In this document: one piece after another, positions 12,284 to 26,149 of the stretch
Position numbering within the stretch: position 1 is the first letter of the stretch
Layout: every line of letters starts with the position of its first letter
From: Tillus elongatus
Taxonomy: Eukaryota > Arthropoda > Insecta > Coleoptera > Cleridae
Direction of reading: 5' to 3'
Length of the DNA stretch: 64,000 bases
NCBI GenBank assembly: GCA_964006375.1
Contig: OZ023264.1
Location: 19,487,861 to 19,551,860, forward strand
Notes under the pieces: model-generated
The model's input: only the letters and a program-made list of their open reading frames with translations
Database searches by the model: none
What the model was told of the DNA's origin: nothing
Position numbers and translations under genes: made by a program

Positions 12284-12639
12284 ACGTAATTCACAAATTG
12301 CAAACCTGATCAGCCAGCATTCCTTATACTGTACTCTGCAATTCCAACTTGTTTATTATTTATCTAAACATGTAATATGACAAATTCCAGGTCAGTAATT
12401 ATAATTTCTATGCGACCTACTTAATTCTAAAAGATATTATTTGGATTTATGCTAGCGAATTTTTCTATAACTATTGTAATATAAAAATAATATTAAATAT
12501 ATTTTCACGATTAGGAATGCCCTCTTGGATAGTTTTCTGTTCTATGAACACATTGAATATTAATAATTTTGTTCTAGAACCTATTAAAATACACAAAGAG
12601 AAGTGTCAAAAGCAGATTAGGTTATCAAAAAAACATGAT

Positions 12640-13310
12640 ACATTTCCAAAAAAAATTCGGGACGCAATTAGTGCGTTATAGGCAGTTTTACTTAAAAACG
12701 GTGCACTTTAAAGTTTCAAACAAAGAGCAACTTTTACATCTAAAAGACCCTGCTCATTCTACAAAATGTTCGGGACGCAGCAAGTGCGTGAAAGTAGTGA
12801 ATTCTCATAAAAATTGTACACTATTAGTACGGCCTATTACTAAAATTAATACTTTAATTTTTAACAGACCCTGAAGATCGGTTTTAGACGTCTCAAAACA
12901 CGCTCATTTTAAGAATATTTTTTAAAGTGTTACCGTGGATATATCTCTGTTATCAAGAAGAATATTTAAATACTGTGTTCTAGCTCCTTATGAAAAAAAA
13001 TTGAATGCCAGAAACTCAATTTTTTATTAGGCAAGGAAATTAAAATTTGGTACATCTAGGTACTCGAAGTATTTTCAGAATAAACTTGTATTACAAATTT
13101 CATTAAAGTTACAAAAGTTTTCCAGAAAAAAACTCAATTCGTTTTTAGAAATGGAATGTATCTACCAAATTCTAATAGGCGCACATATTTTTCCTTTTTA
13201 ATCTCCTGGATGATTTCCTTTTAGACAACCCAATCAAACCGGTTTTTTTCCAACAAAAAAAGTTGTTTAAAAACAAATTATCTGTTAGTGGATTTTCTTA
13301 ATGACAGTTT
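12640..13310 (-). mobile_element. HINE-related 3' fragments
   Basis: Two reverse-oriented 3' ends lie close together: TTCGGGACGCAATTAGTGCG near 12655 and TTCGGGACGCAGCAAGTGCG near 12770. The following 13020-13300 stretch resembles 25780-26060 (AATTTCATTAAAGTTAC block). No 5' hairpin is nearby, so these are fragments. Confidence 0.55.
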
Positions 13311-13562
13311 GATAATATAGTCTGATAATTTATGTTCTTAATGAAAATGCACTAATATCAACAATAAAAAATAAGGTCTCATCTTTCTGTATTGGAAGCC
13401 AAGCTGTCTACGTGTGTGAGTTTTACAGTGCTGATTTAAATGATATTTTTGTGTAAGATATTTATTTATATTACTTCGATTTAACAGGTACAAAATAAAT
13501 TACATTGTGCGACTATCATATTTGTGAAAAATATAATTATTTTATGTAGTTATTGTGTGTAT

Positions 13563-13885
13563 TTTTTTAAATATTTCAACAACACACCACGAGGGCTTAC
13601 AGCCTAAATACTATCTTACCGTGGGTGTCAACAAGGAGGAAAGAGGCAACCTGTTAATTCTGGACTTAAAGGTTTGGAGGTTCGGAAGAGAAGGAAAAAC
13701 CTGTGCCCGCAAGTAATTCTACAAGTCCTCGGGACAAAAGAGCGGGCATAACAAGATGTTCTATGTCTTGTGACCTGGACAGTAAAAGGATGCATTCGCT
13801 CCGTTCCCCTGGTAGATCTGTTGGGGGCAGCAGGTGGAGGAACTATGGAAGAAAGCTCCTCTGAGCAGTGGCCGTGCAGATATCT

Positions 13886-13924
<39 letters not shown>

Positions 13925-14665
13925 GTCACAAACTGCACGTCGGTGGGCAAGGGATGGCAGCCTTTGGGTGAGGGTAGGGTCACTGATGACACGTATAGCT
14001 CTCTTCTGAATGGAGTCCAGGATAGCGAGTGTAGAGGCGGCAGCGGCACCCTAGATGTGGGAGCAGTATTCGAGGTTTGGCCTTATTTGTGAAGTATATA
14101 AGGTATAGAGATTAGCTGGTGAAAATTATTTGCGCCCGGAAGAGGAAACCTAATTTCTTAGCAGCCGCTTCTGCAATTGATGTGACATGTTGGTGCCAAT
14201 TGAGATTTCGATCCACAAAAATCCCAACAAGTAAAAAGGACTTATTACTTTGAATAACTTGGTTGTTCATTGTGATGGGTCTAGGGCTGTGTATCTCTTA
14301 TGAGATAGAAAGCAAGACTGAAATTTGGTGGAGTTGAATTGTACAAGATTTCTACTTCCCCAGTCTGATATTTTTTTGGAGATCCACAGAGACAGAACCC
14401 TCCATGAGTCTGCGATCCTCATCTAATTGGGCTAAGAGACAGGCTTAGTGTATATTTGAGTAGAGGGTGCTGTCGTCCGCGTAACTGTGAGCTGGGTTGG
14501 ATGTGCTAGAGAGGAGGTCATTGATGTGGAGAAGAAACAATAATCTGGGCTTCACCGTGTAGTTCCATAAGACTTGTTCCAAGAATGGGTGACAAAGGAA
14601 AGGAGGTCGGCAGTTGATCTGCGCTAACGGAATCCATACTGTCTGTCGTGGATTAGACTGTGTTT
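13563..14665 (-). pseudogene. LINE family A, copy 2, RT core partly deleted
   Basis: Same C-terminal half as copy 1, with multiple frameshifts. Compared with copy 3, about 210 bases that carry RT motifs A and B are missing at about 14549; the sequence jumps from GAAGAAACAA directly to TAATCTGGGCTTCACC. A pure GA array sits at 13889-13923, where the intact copy encodes DLSLFYRY. No activity is possible. Confidence 0.8.
13889..13923. repeat. (GA)n microsatellite inside LINE ORF
   Basis: About 17 GA units replace the short AGAGAGAG seen at the same site in copy 1. On the LINE sense strand it reads as Ser-Leu repeats. Copy 3 has an interrupted GA/GATA version at 17343-17377. Confidence 0.95.
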
Positions 14666-15011
14666 TTCAAGATATTTTCTGAGGAGCACTATAAATAATA
14701 TCGATAAAAGAGGCAGATATCGCAAACTTTTTTCTGTAAATCAGAAAAGTGATATTAATGTGTGATCGGCAAATGTCATTCAAGGCGAACATCTCGCTTC
14801 TAAATTAAATTGAAGAGGGACAAGATAGACTTCAGGTCAGCACTCCAGACATGAGAAAATATTTGATATGTGCCTTATAAGGCGTATAAAGCTACTGTAG
14901 TAAAATAAAATTTTGAGAATGAGAATGTGGAAACTTCTAAAACTGCCATAGACGGTATAAATAAACGAGCCGCAGATAGAGCAGTCAGGTTAGGTCAGGT
15001 CAGCTCAGGTC
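14666..15011. other. Unassigned stretch with TATA-like box
   Basis: There is no coding sequence. TATAAATA near 14957 followed about 30 bases later by GCAGTCAGG resembles an arthropod core promoter, and short TCAGG repeats follow. No attached gene is visible, so a chance match is quite possible. Confidence 0.2.
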
Positions 15012-16232
15012 AGTCACAAGGTGGAAAACTTTATTTGAAGGTGTAAAATTAATGACATTAAGTTTAAAAAAAAAGATATCGGTCAAATGACGACCTCCTG
15101 ACTTGATGCACATTTGTGCTCGTTTTACGGCATTCTAAATTGTTGCTCGAAAAGCATCTGGCTCCAAATTGGTGATTGCTTCTTCATTGTTGGCTTTCAA
15201 GACTAGCAGAGTTTGTGGTTTGTTGCGGTAAACGCCATATTTCAAAAAGCTCCAAAGGAAAAAGTCTGTCGCCACCAAATCTGGCGATCTGGCCGGTCAG
15301 TCTAAATCGCCAAAGCAGGAGATCACACAGTCCGGAAATTGGCATTGCAAAATCTCCACCGTTGCCCGAGCTGTGTGAGCGGTTGCTTCGTCCTGTTGGA
15401 ACCAACAATTCTGGAGGTCCAGTTCTGCATTTTTCGGCAAAAAAACCTCGTTTAGGACCTGTCTGCAACGCTCAGTATTTCGGGTTACGGTGGTGCCATC
15501 GGCGTCCTCAAAAAAATAAGGGCCAATCACTTTTTTGCTGCAAATCCCGCACCAAACAGTCACTTTGAGAGGGTGCAATGGCTCTTCGTGCATTTCATGT
15601 GGATTCTCCGTGCCCCAGAAACTCAATTTTTACTCACATAACAACTTAATTGGATCATCCTCTTCTTGCACTAGATTTAACAGGGCATCGGAGTAAGTTA
15701 ACCTCACTTGACGGTCAGCAGGCAGCAATTGGTGAACGGTTTGCACTTTGTATGGGATCATCTTCAGGTATTTCACCAAAATTCGACGCAACGAACGTCT
15801 TTTGATGTCAAATTGTGTGCATCATTGTCTCATCAATGTTTGTGGATTCTTTCGGACGTCTTAGGCACCAGCAGCGGTATTCTCGGTAGGATGAGCAACA
15901 CAGAACCCGCCACTTTTTGCGGTATCTCTAGTAGACCTATTTTGCAAGAGACGACCAACTAAATGGTTAATTGGTCGCGCATATGGTGCAGGATGACGAG
16001 GAAAACGATGACGAAATTCAGGTCGCGTTCAAACAACAAAACGAAAATTGGTCAAATAAGCAGTAACAATAAATCCGCGTTCTTCAAGAGTGTATCGCTC
16101 TATTTATAGTTGTCAACAAATTCTCTATCTTTCTACAACATAAATGTCGCAGCACATTGACATTTAAGGTCATTTACAAAAATTATGGCAGATTCACATT
16201 ATGACAATACTTTTGCACGACCTTGTAGAAGG
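15012..16232 (-). pseudogene. mariner-type transposon, degenerate transposase
   Basis: This encoded a DDE transposase that cuts and pastes at TA. The minus strand shows a helix-turn-helix N-terminal region, then FWGTENPHEMHEEP, LHPLKVTVWCGI and QQDEATAHTA (second catalytic Asp; Gly after it changed to Glu). After a TGG-to-TGA stop at about 15296-15294 it reads PARSPDLVATDFFLW (third Asp). Spacing between the last two Asp is about 41 residues (DD41D-like). The block that should hold the first Asp is deleted near 15627. The ends ACAAGGTCGTGC (right, minus strand) and ACAAGGTGG (left) are poor TIRs. Confidence 0.75.
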
Positions 16233-17010
16233 CGAAAAGTAAACTATAATGCTATTAACATTTGGTAATAGAGAAATATTTTAGCTGGCGTGTTTATTGT
16301 CTAAAATTAGTTAGTTATAATAAATAATTAGCTTGAAGGGCTGTTTTGTTAACCAACAAATATAGAACCCCAGAGAACATAACAATATGATAAAAAATAT
16401 ACTAAACATGAATTTGTATTTCCATGTACATTTAATTTTATGAATACACTCCTTAACCAAGTGATGTATTAGTCCAAATAGGACGATCGACGTTTCGTAA
16501 ATTTCCATCCATTTAACCTAAAGCTAACTTATTTCAGCATGGAACTCTGGCTCTCTTGTGTAGACCACTCGAACTTTGCTATCGTTGTAATGTAGACCTT
16601 CTGGGAAAACACTTGTGTTTAATTAATATTCTCTGATTCGATTCGGAATATTAATTTTATTCGGGAACTCGGTAGTACGGAATAATTGCAAAATTACCGT
16701 CAGAAACTGACAGATGTGGTGGTTTAATTTAATAATTGATATCCATGAAAAGTAATGAGAATTTTTTCAAATAAAATAATTCATGAAAGGGCAAGACATC
16801 ATGCAGTGCCATAAAATGCTTCTTGATTGGCTAGACATTATATGTCTTTGCAAGTATGTCTGCCGAAAGGGCGTTTCAAAGCTTGACGCTCAAGAAAAGA
16901 ACGAGGAATTAAATAAAACTATTCGTAATTGGAAAATTAAGAGGTACGTTTTTCGTATAAAACACGTTTAGCGATTAAAAATTGTAAGTGGGGGCAGTAA
17001 CGAGGCCATT
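16233..17010. other. Unassigned AT-rich stretch
   Basis: Two short open frames of about 60 codons lack recognisable motifs. No repeats shared with the rest of the window were found. Confidence 0.3.
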
Positions 17011-17344
17011 CCTTTTTTTATATTTCAACAACACCCACGAGGGCTTACAGCCTAAATACTATCGTACCGTGGGTGTCAACAAGGGGGAAAGAGGCACCTT
17101 GTTAATTCTGGACTTGAAGGTTTGGAGGTTCGGAGGAGAAGGAAAAACATGTGCCGGCAAAGAATTCCACAACTTGGAAGTCCTCAGGACAAAAGAGCGG
17201 ACATAACAAGATGTTCTATGCCTGGTGACCTGGACAATAAAAGGGTGCATTCGCTCTGTTCTCCTGGTAGGTCTGTTGGGGGCAGCAGGTGGAGGAACTA
17301 TGGAAGAAAGCTCATCTGAGCAGTGCCCGTGCAGAAATCTATAG

Positions 17345-17375
<31 letters not shown>

Positions 17376-18553
17376 GCACGTCGGTGGGCAAGGGATGGCA
17401 GCCTTTGGGTGAGGGTTGGGTCATCGAGGAGACGCATAGCTCTCTTCTGAATGGAGTCCAGGATAGCGAGTGTAAAAGCGGCAGCGGCACCCCAGATGTG
17501 GGAGAAGTATTCGAGGTTTGGTCTTATTTGTGATGTATAGAAATAAGCTGGTGAAAAGTATTTACGAGCCCGGAAGAGGAAACCTAATTTCTTAGCAGCC
17601 GCTTCTGCAATTGATGTGACATGTTGGTGCCAATTGATATTTCGATCGACAGAAATGCCAACAATTGAAAAGGACTCATTACTTTGAATAACTTGTGATG
17701 GGTCTAGGGCTGGTGTATCTCTTATGAGAAAGAAAGCAAGACTGAGATTTGGTGGGGTGAATTGTACAAGATTTCTACTTCCCCAGTCTAATATTTTTGG
17801 AGATCCACGGAGACACAACCCTCAATGAGTCTGCGATCCTCATCTAATTAGGCTAAAGAGACAGGCTTAGAATATTGTATATTTGAGTGGAGGGTGATGT
17901 CGTCCGCGTAACTGTGAACTGGGTTGGATGTGCTAGAGAGGAGGTCATTGATGTGGAGAAGAAACAAAGTAGGGGCTAAAGCTGAACCTTGAGGAACTTC
18001 TGCATTAATTGGATACAGTTTAGAGGAATGGCCATCCACGACAACAGAAATGCTCCGGTTGGAGAGGATATTTGCTGTCCAGGTACAGAGCTTTTGTGGT
18101 AGGCCATAGGCCGGAAGTTTATTAAGCAGAGCTGCGCGCCAAACCTGGTCGAATGCTTTGGATATGTCTAGAGCGACAATCTGGGATTCACCGTGTAGTT
18201 CCATAGACTTGTTCCAAGAATGGGTGACAAAGGAAAGAGGTTCGGCAGTTGATCTGCGCTGACGGAATCCATACTACCTGTCGTGGATTAGACTGTTTTT
18301 CAACAAATTTTAGTAATTCGGTGTTTATATACTTCTCCATCACTTTAGAGACGACTGAAAGGAGAGAAATAGGCCTGTAGTTGCTAGGATGCGCTTTGGA
18401 TCCTTTCTTGGGGATGGGTTGTACTCGAGCAGTTTTTCAGTTACTAGGGAATATGACTCTATTGTAAGATGTCTATAACAGACGAGTCAGGACAGGAGCA
18501 AGTTCTGGTGCGGATTTTGTGAGAACAATTGCTGGGATCTCGTCAAGGCACTC
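17011..18553 (-). pseudogene. LINE family A, copy 3, with most of the RT
   Basis: This is the longest family A copy. From high to low coordinates the minus strand reads fingers (VQPIPKKGSKAHPSNYRPIS near 18400), motif A (IVALDISKAFDQVW), motif B (AEVPQGSALAPTLFLLHIND), motif C (HSYADD), then the thumb and the LWNSLPAHVF tail ending at 17059. Frameshifts and stops break it up, and a GA/GATA expansion sits at about 17343. The 3' end is GTTGAAATA plus A-rich tail. At its 5' side it meets the plus-strand LINE at 18554 head to head. Confidence 0.85.
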
Positions 18554-19965
<1,412 letters not shown>

Positions 19966-20040
19966 TGTGTGGTGTCTTTAGGTCGTCATAATAGACCCTA
20001 TGACGTGAAGAGTGTCCCCGTCGCCATCCTTAGGCAAATA

Positions 20041-20152
20041 ATATTTTATAGTAGGGATAAAAGAGTAATATAATATATTTTAAATCCTCATTTTGCAACA
20101 TCTAATTTAATGTTTAATATGTAATACTTTATTATGCCTGTGTGTATGTATG
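20041..20152. other. Short unassigned AT-rich spacer
   Basis: There is no gene here. The sequence leads into the hairpin and TA array that flank the mariner-type element. Confidence 0.3.
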
Positions 20153-20192
20153 TATATATGCTTGTATTCTATACCTTGTATATAGAATACAA

Positions 20193-20201
<9 letters not shown>
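20153..20201. repeat. Perfect inverted repeat beside TA array
   Basis: TATATGCTTGTATTCTATA and its reverse complement TATAGAATACAAGCATATA are separated by only about 7 bases (CCTTGTA). The right arm runs into the TA array. It could form a cruciform and may have arisen by array slippage or template switching. Confidence 0.8.

Positions 20202-20260
<59 letters not shown>
20195..20260. repeat. (TA)n microsatellite, target of mariner insertion
   Basis: Pure TA array directly left of the long-TIR element; a few TA units also follow the right end (near 22135). Confidence 0.95.
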
Positions 20261-20262
<2 letters not shown>

Positions 20263-22134
20263 AGGCTGGCGCATTTAAAACGAAGCAGACCGATTTGCGT
20301 CCAGAGAATTTTTTTTAAGAAACGCTGAAATACGACAATTTTAATATTGAGGGGGACATGTTTTGACATGAAACTCAACTTTGTCACATCAACCACTTAA
20401 GGGTGGTGATAACAACCCTTATATTTTAAATAGGGAACATGGGTCGAGTGTTACATCATTTTAAAACTCTTTTTTTCTGAATTCAGCACGCTAATTTTTT
20501 TGGAAGTTTTATTAACTCGTTTAAAAATTATTCACAGTTGGAGTGGCAAGAATGTATTTCATTCATTGTGATAAGAAATGCACTAATTAGTCAATTTTTC
20601 GTTAAAAAACTAAAAACAAAACCAAACGTTCAAAAATATTTAGTTCAGTTAAGTAAGTGTTCAAATTGTTGACCACCAACTTCCATACAAAATTACAAAT
20701 TTTGTTCAAAACGAGCTCTGACATTCTGGAGCATTTATGGAGTTATTAGACGGCATTCTTCAACAATGCGTCATCGTAATTCTTCCAGAGACTCCGGTTC
20801 TGTTGCGTAAATTCTACTCTTTAAATGGCCCCATAGAAAAAAGTCTAAAGAGGTAAATCCGGTGATCTAAGGGTCCACTCAATAGCACCTCTACGCCCAA
20901 TCCATTGTCCTGGAAAGTCTTCTGAAACTTCCTGACACATTGTGAAAAATGCGGAGGAGCTCCATCTTGTTGAAACACTAATTGATTTTCTTGATGGCGA
21001 TCATCATTTTCAACAATGTCAATTAGTGGAGAGTAAATGATATCTTCTAGTAACTCCAAATACGTTTCGCCACTCAAATTGCCATTAAGAAAAATTGGTC
21101 CGATTTACCGGTCTCCAAAAATGCCACTCCAGACATTCAATTTCTGTGGAGTTTGAGTGTGGACTTCGTGAAAATTTCTTGGATTATTATCTACCCAATA
21201 ACGACAATTATGACGATTGACTGTAGAGTTTAATAAAAACGTACACTCGTCTGAAAAACAGATATTGAACAGAAAGTTCCCGTTATCAGCTATTCGTGCA
21301 GTCATAACTTCACAAAACTCCAGCCGCCGATCAAAATCATCTTCATTCAGTTGTTGTACAAGATGAATTTTATACGGTGAAATTTATGATGCTTCAATAT
21401 TTGCTGAATAGTTCTTAATTTGATGTTTGAAACAGTGGCCAATTTTCTCGTGCTCAAAGTTGGGTCTGCAGCAATTTGTCCTAAAACTTCAATCTCAGTA
21501 GTCTCACTTCTAGCCGGAAAATCACGTTCCGAATCCCGTTTTTTGTTGGCTACTGAACCACTTTGTCGAAACTTTGCAACTAACTCCAACATGTATTTTC
21601 TGTCAACATGTGTGTTCGGATGTCGTTCATTAAATAAATTTGTGGTACGGTTGGCACAGTCATCGTTTTTGAAAAAAAGAGTAATTATTTCAACTCTTTC
21701 TTCTACAGAATACATTATCAAACGGATCGATAAACTGAAATAATAAACCGCATTTCTCTCATTCGGATAAGAAATGTCCTGATAGTCAATTTTTTGTTTA
21801 CAAACCAACAAAACATTGACTATCAGCACATTTCTTATCGGAATGAGTGAAATGCGTTTTTGCATCTTCAACTGTGAATAATTTTTAAACGAGTTGATAA
21901 AACTTCCAAACAAACTTGTGTGCTGAATTCAGAAAAGTAAGAGCTTTCAAATGCTGTAACACTCGACCCATGTTCTCTATTTAAAATATAAGGGTTGTTG
22001 TCACCACCTTAAGGGGTTGAAGTGACAAAGTTGATTTTTATGTCCCCCTCAATAGTAAAATTGACGTGTTTCAGCGTTTCTTATAAAAAATTCTCTGGAC
22101 GCAAATCGGTCTGTTTCGTTTTCAATGCACTACC
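20261..22134 (-). mobile_element. Long-TIR mariner-type transposon (rosa-like)
   Basis: The outer sequence at 20261-20540 is repeated inverted at about 21865-22134: AAAACGAAGCAGACCGATTT on the left versus AAAACGAAACAGACCGATTT on the minus strand at the right, continuing past GCGTCCAGAGAATTTT and GGGTCGAGTGTTACA. These TIRs of about 270 bases flank a transposase relic. The ends sit in TA repeats, as expected for TA insertion. Confidence 0.8.
20812..21713 (-). pseudogene. Transposase relic of the 20.3-22.1 kb element
   Basis: I take the start as the Met of MYSVEERVEIITLFF at 21713, because sequence upstream belongs to the TIR. An N-terminal helix-turn-helix part is followed by NNIKLRTIQQILKHH-type sequence, a frameshift near 21350, FSDECTFLLN (first catalytic Asp), a frameshift near 21105, and FQQDGAPPHF (second Asp). 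Near 20850 a third Asp sits in DFFLWG in a shifted frame. Spacing fits the DD41D pattern associated with rosa-type mariners. At least three frame breaks make it dead. Confidence 0.78.
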
Positions 22135-22139
22135 CTATA

Positions 22140-23225
22140 TATATTTGTTATTTTGTATGCAAACATCTCAATCCGGGACATATCAGCACTCACATACATG
22201 TGCAGCGGTATAAATTGAGTATTAAGGTACTACTGTGTCCGAGTTGTTTAAGAATCTGATGTTACAAAAGGACCGTGTCTATATGAACTGGGTAACCAGT
22301 CCGAAGCCAAAAAAAAAGATTTGCCATGACCTCTCTATTAGAGAATTGTATAATAATTTGCTAGAACAAAGTTTTAAAGCAATAAAATTTGAAAATGTCA
22401 GCGAAAGAACTTTGAATGTTTACCTAAAATTAATATTATTTAATTAGAGTCTTTAACTGTTTGATATAGTTTGAATAAAACGGAATTATTTTGACTTCTA
22501 ATCCTCTCAAGCTTCAGCACAGAAATGTGGCAATATACTTGGTAATAAAATGAGACATTGACTTACACGTCTAATTTAGATTATATATTTCTTGAAAAGG
22601 CACATTCAAACGTCAAAATAATTTGAATTAAATGGTGTTATTTACTTTCCAGATTATAAAGATGAATCAATTACTGCCAGAGGTTCGAAACTTTATGACA
22701 ACCTTTCGGGGTCTTTGCTAACTCCGATGCCGGCAGAGAGAAATTAAGGCAGGAGAAAGAGAAGGAGCTGAAAGTAAGCTTCATATCGAGTAAATATTTG
22801 TGTGACGTTTTCTTCGTGCAAGTTCAGGTTAATGAAAATAAGACCGATGTCTGCCTTCGGTCTTTCAAATTTCCTTTCCATCTCATTCCGGCTGTTTACT
22901 TAGAAAGTTCTGATGCAGGGTTTATTTTTCAAGAATTGGCTCTCAAATATGCGAGACCTGTAATCCAGTCACGGATATTCTCGTCTAGAAAGTTTGCATT
23001 AACTTTCTTCATTTATTCCAGATTTGTTTTGTATTTTTATGCACTTTTAAACGGTCCTGCAATTTCGCTCGGGGTTATTGAAATAGTTTTTGCATAATTA
23101 CTTTATTCATTCGAAAATGTTTTCAAATAAAGCAATATTTATTTAAACACTAAAACTTGAAAGAGTTTGTCATTGAAAAGGCTTGCTCTCTCAAAATACC
23201 CCATTTGCTCTTTTTACAAGTGTCC
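22140..23225. other. Unassigned stretch
   Basis: The open frames at 22235-22447 and 22798-23097 (70 and 99 codons) have no motif I can name and no partner elsewhere in the window. Host-derived exons cannot be excluded. Confidence 0.3.
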
Positions 23226-23229
23226 TGAA

Positions 23230-23330
23230 AAGTAGACTTGGAGAACCCAAATCACCATAACACATTTACAAAAACCTGACGACCGTTTCACTAACCAATA
23301 TTAGCGCCATTAGACAATGAAAAATTATAA
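23230..23330 (-). repeat. Truncated Penelope-type terminal repeat
   Basis: It has CTTGGAGAACCCAAATCACC and the CCTGACGACCGTTTCA block, i.e. one arm plus an eroded hammerhead-like apex on the minus strand (CTAATGG in place of CTGATGA). Only half of the palindrome is present. Confidence 0.6.
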
Positions 23331-23354
23331 CCATTTGACGACTACAACTGTGTT

Positions 23355-23473
23355 AGAGAATTTTCATTCAGAAAATTCACAAATAGAGAGGTATCGATGG
23401 TGAGACCTTCGGAAAATTTCTTCAAATGAGTGTGAATTAGGGACTCTGCAACCCATTTCCATGGTCAGTTAAA

Positions 23474-23558
<85 letters not shown>

Positions 23559-23850
23559 CAACCAATAACTCAAAAAATACTTAACTGATTTGGACCAAAT
23601 TTGGAAATTACCCTTATTTCGCTAATGGCTTGAATGAGTTCGTTCATCAAATCTCAACGGCCAATTTTTCTTAACAAAAAATTAAACAGTATTTTTTAAA
23701 AAACATTATCTCTCAAATTGTGAAAGTGATTGAAACGAATATTTACAACTTAAAATAACATAGACAGACGTGGTTGTGTACCAATTTTCAAGTAGTTTGA
23801 TCAAAGGAAAATAAAGTTATTCGAAATGAATAATAAAATAATCCTCGACA
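23355..23850 (+). mobile_element. HINE-like element, 5' half
   Basis: 5' hairpin AGAGAATTTT/GAAAATTCAC, then ATAGAGAGGTATCGATGGTG, the diverged block before GGTCAG, a TA array (23476-23545) ending (GTAT)n, and the AACTCAAAAAATA block. The 3' hairpin end is missing. Confidence 0.7.
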
Positions 23851-23959
23851 TCACTTCAGATTCTGTAATGCAATATCTACAATGTTAGACAAAGACAGAT
23901 GACGTTATCTGTACTGCTATGCTATTTAAATAAATCGTCGAAAAATCTAAACAATGGAA

Positions 23960-24130
23960 GTTGTCGCAAGATGTCAGCCTGGAAAACGTTGTGAGAGATA
24001 CGACAGGGACGCCATCTCAGTGCAGGACCAGATAGTATGTTGTCACGATTGCTCTAGTTTACACAAAATTTTATAGATAGAGCTGTGTACAATGCAGAAT
24101 CAACTAACAATTGTGTAAGTTGTCAGCCTT
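23960..24130 (+). repeat. Partial arm of the foldback repeat
   Basis: It matches the inner part of the 50.5-53.3 kb arms (CGCCATCTCAGTGCAGGACC, GTATGTTGTCACGATTGCTC, then the ACAATTGTGTAAGTTGTC edge). The outer portion that would carry the hammerhead motif is absent. Confidence 0.55.
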
Positions 24131-24207
24131 GGCCGTTTCTTTCCTAATACCAGGACAAAGTTTGCGTCCAAAAGCGCTAAGTTTCAGCATGCGAATGTAT
24201 ACTATAA

Positions 24208-24374
24208 ATAAAAAATTTCGGGATGCAGCAAGTGCGTTATAGTTGTGAATTTTCATAAGAGTTGTACATTATTAGTAAGATATATGATTAAAACTAATTC
24301 TTTGAATTCAAGTGGACTTTAGAGATCCGTTTTAGAGTCCCAGTTAGAGAGTATTTGAGGAGATTTATATTTTT
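24208..24374 (-). mobile_element. HINE-like 3' fragment, reverse orientation
   Basis: TTTCGGGATGCAGCAAGTGCG marks a reverse 3' end. It is followed by the ACATTATTAGTAAG stretch that resembles 12800-12870 and stops at the 5' end of the next HINE. Confidence 0.6.
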
Positions 24375-25770
<1,396 letters not shown>

Positions 25771-25775
25771 TTTTT

Positions 25776-26110
25776 TATATGGAGCTAAAAATTAAAATTT
25801 GGTCTTAAATATAATATGTAAGTACTGCTAGTGACTTAAAAAAAATTGTGTTACAAATTTCATTAAAGTTACGAAAGTTTTTCAGAAAAAAATTATTTAC
25901 AAAGAGAATGCACCTGTCAAATTATAAATATGGCAGGTATTTTTCCCTAATAATTGCTTGGGTGGTTTCGTTTTAGTCAACTCACCCAGTTTTTGCAAAT
26001 AATAAACCACAAAAAAGGTTTAGTAATTAGTTTTAATAATATATCTTAATAATAGTGTACAATTCTTTCGAAAATTCTCTACTATAACGCACTTGCTGCG
26101 TCCCGAAATT
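25776..26110 (+). mobile_element. HINE-related 3' fragment
   Basis: It ends TACTATAACGCACTTGCTGC followed by GTCCCGAAA, preceded by the interior also seen at 13020-13300. There is no 5' hairpin. Confidence 0.55.
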
Positions 26111-26149
26111 TGTTATATTCTGTGCCGGTACTTGGCCTAGACTCTTGAG

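Noticed and set aside
14950..14995. TATA box plus initiator as a functional promoter
   Set aside because: No downstream gene is present; the match is short and may be chance or an old LTR trace.
15001..15060. TCAGG-rich tract as a satellite
   Set aside because: Only a few irregular units over about 30 bases.
22798..23097. 99-codon open frame as a real gene
   Set aside because: No recognised domain and no supporting context; in AT-rich DNA a frame of this length is unremarkable. Left as unassigned.
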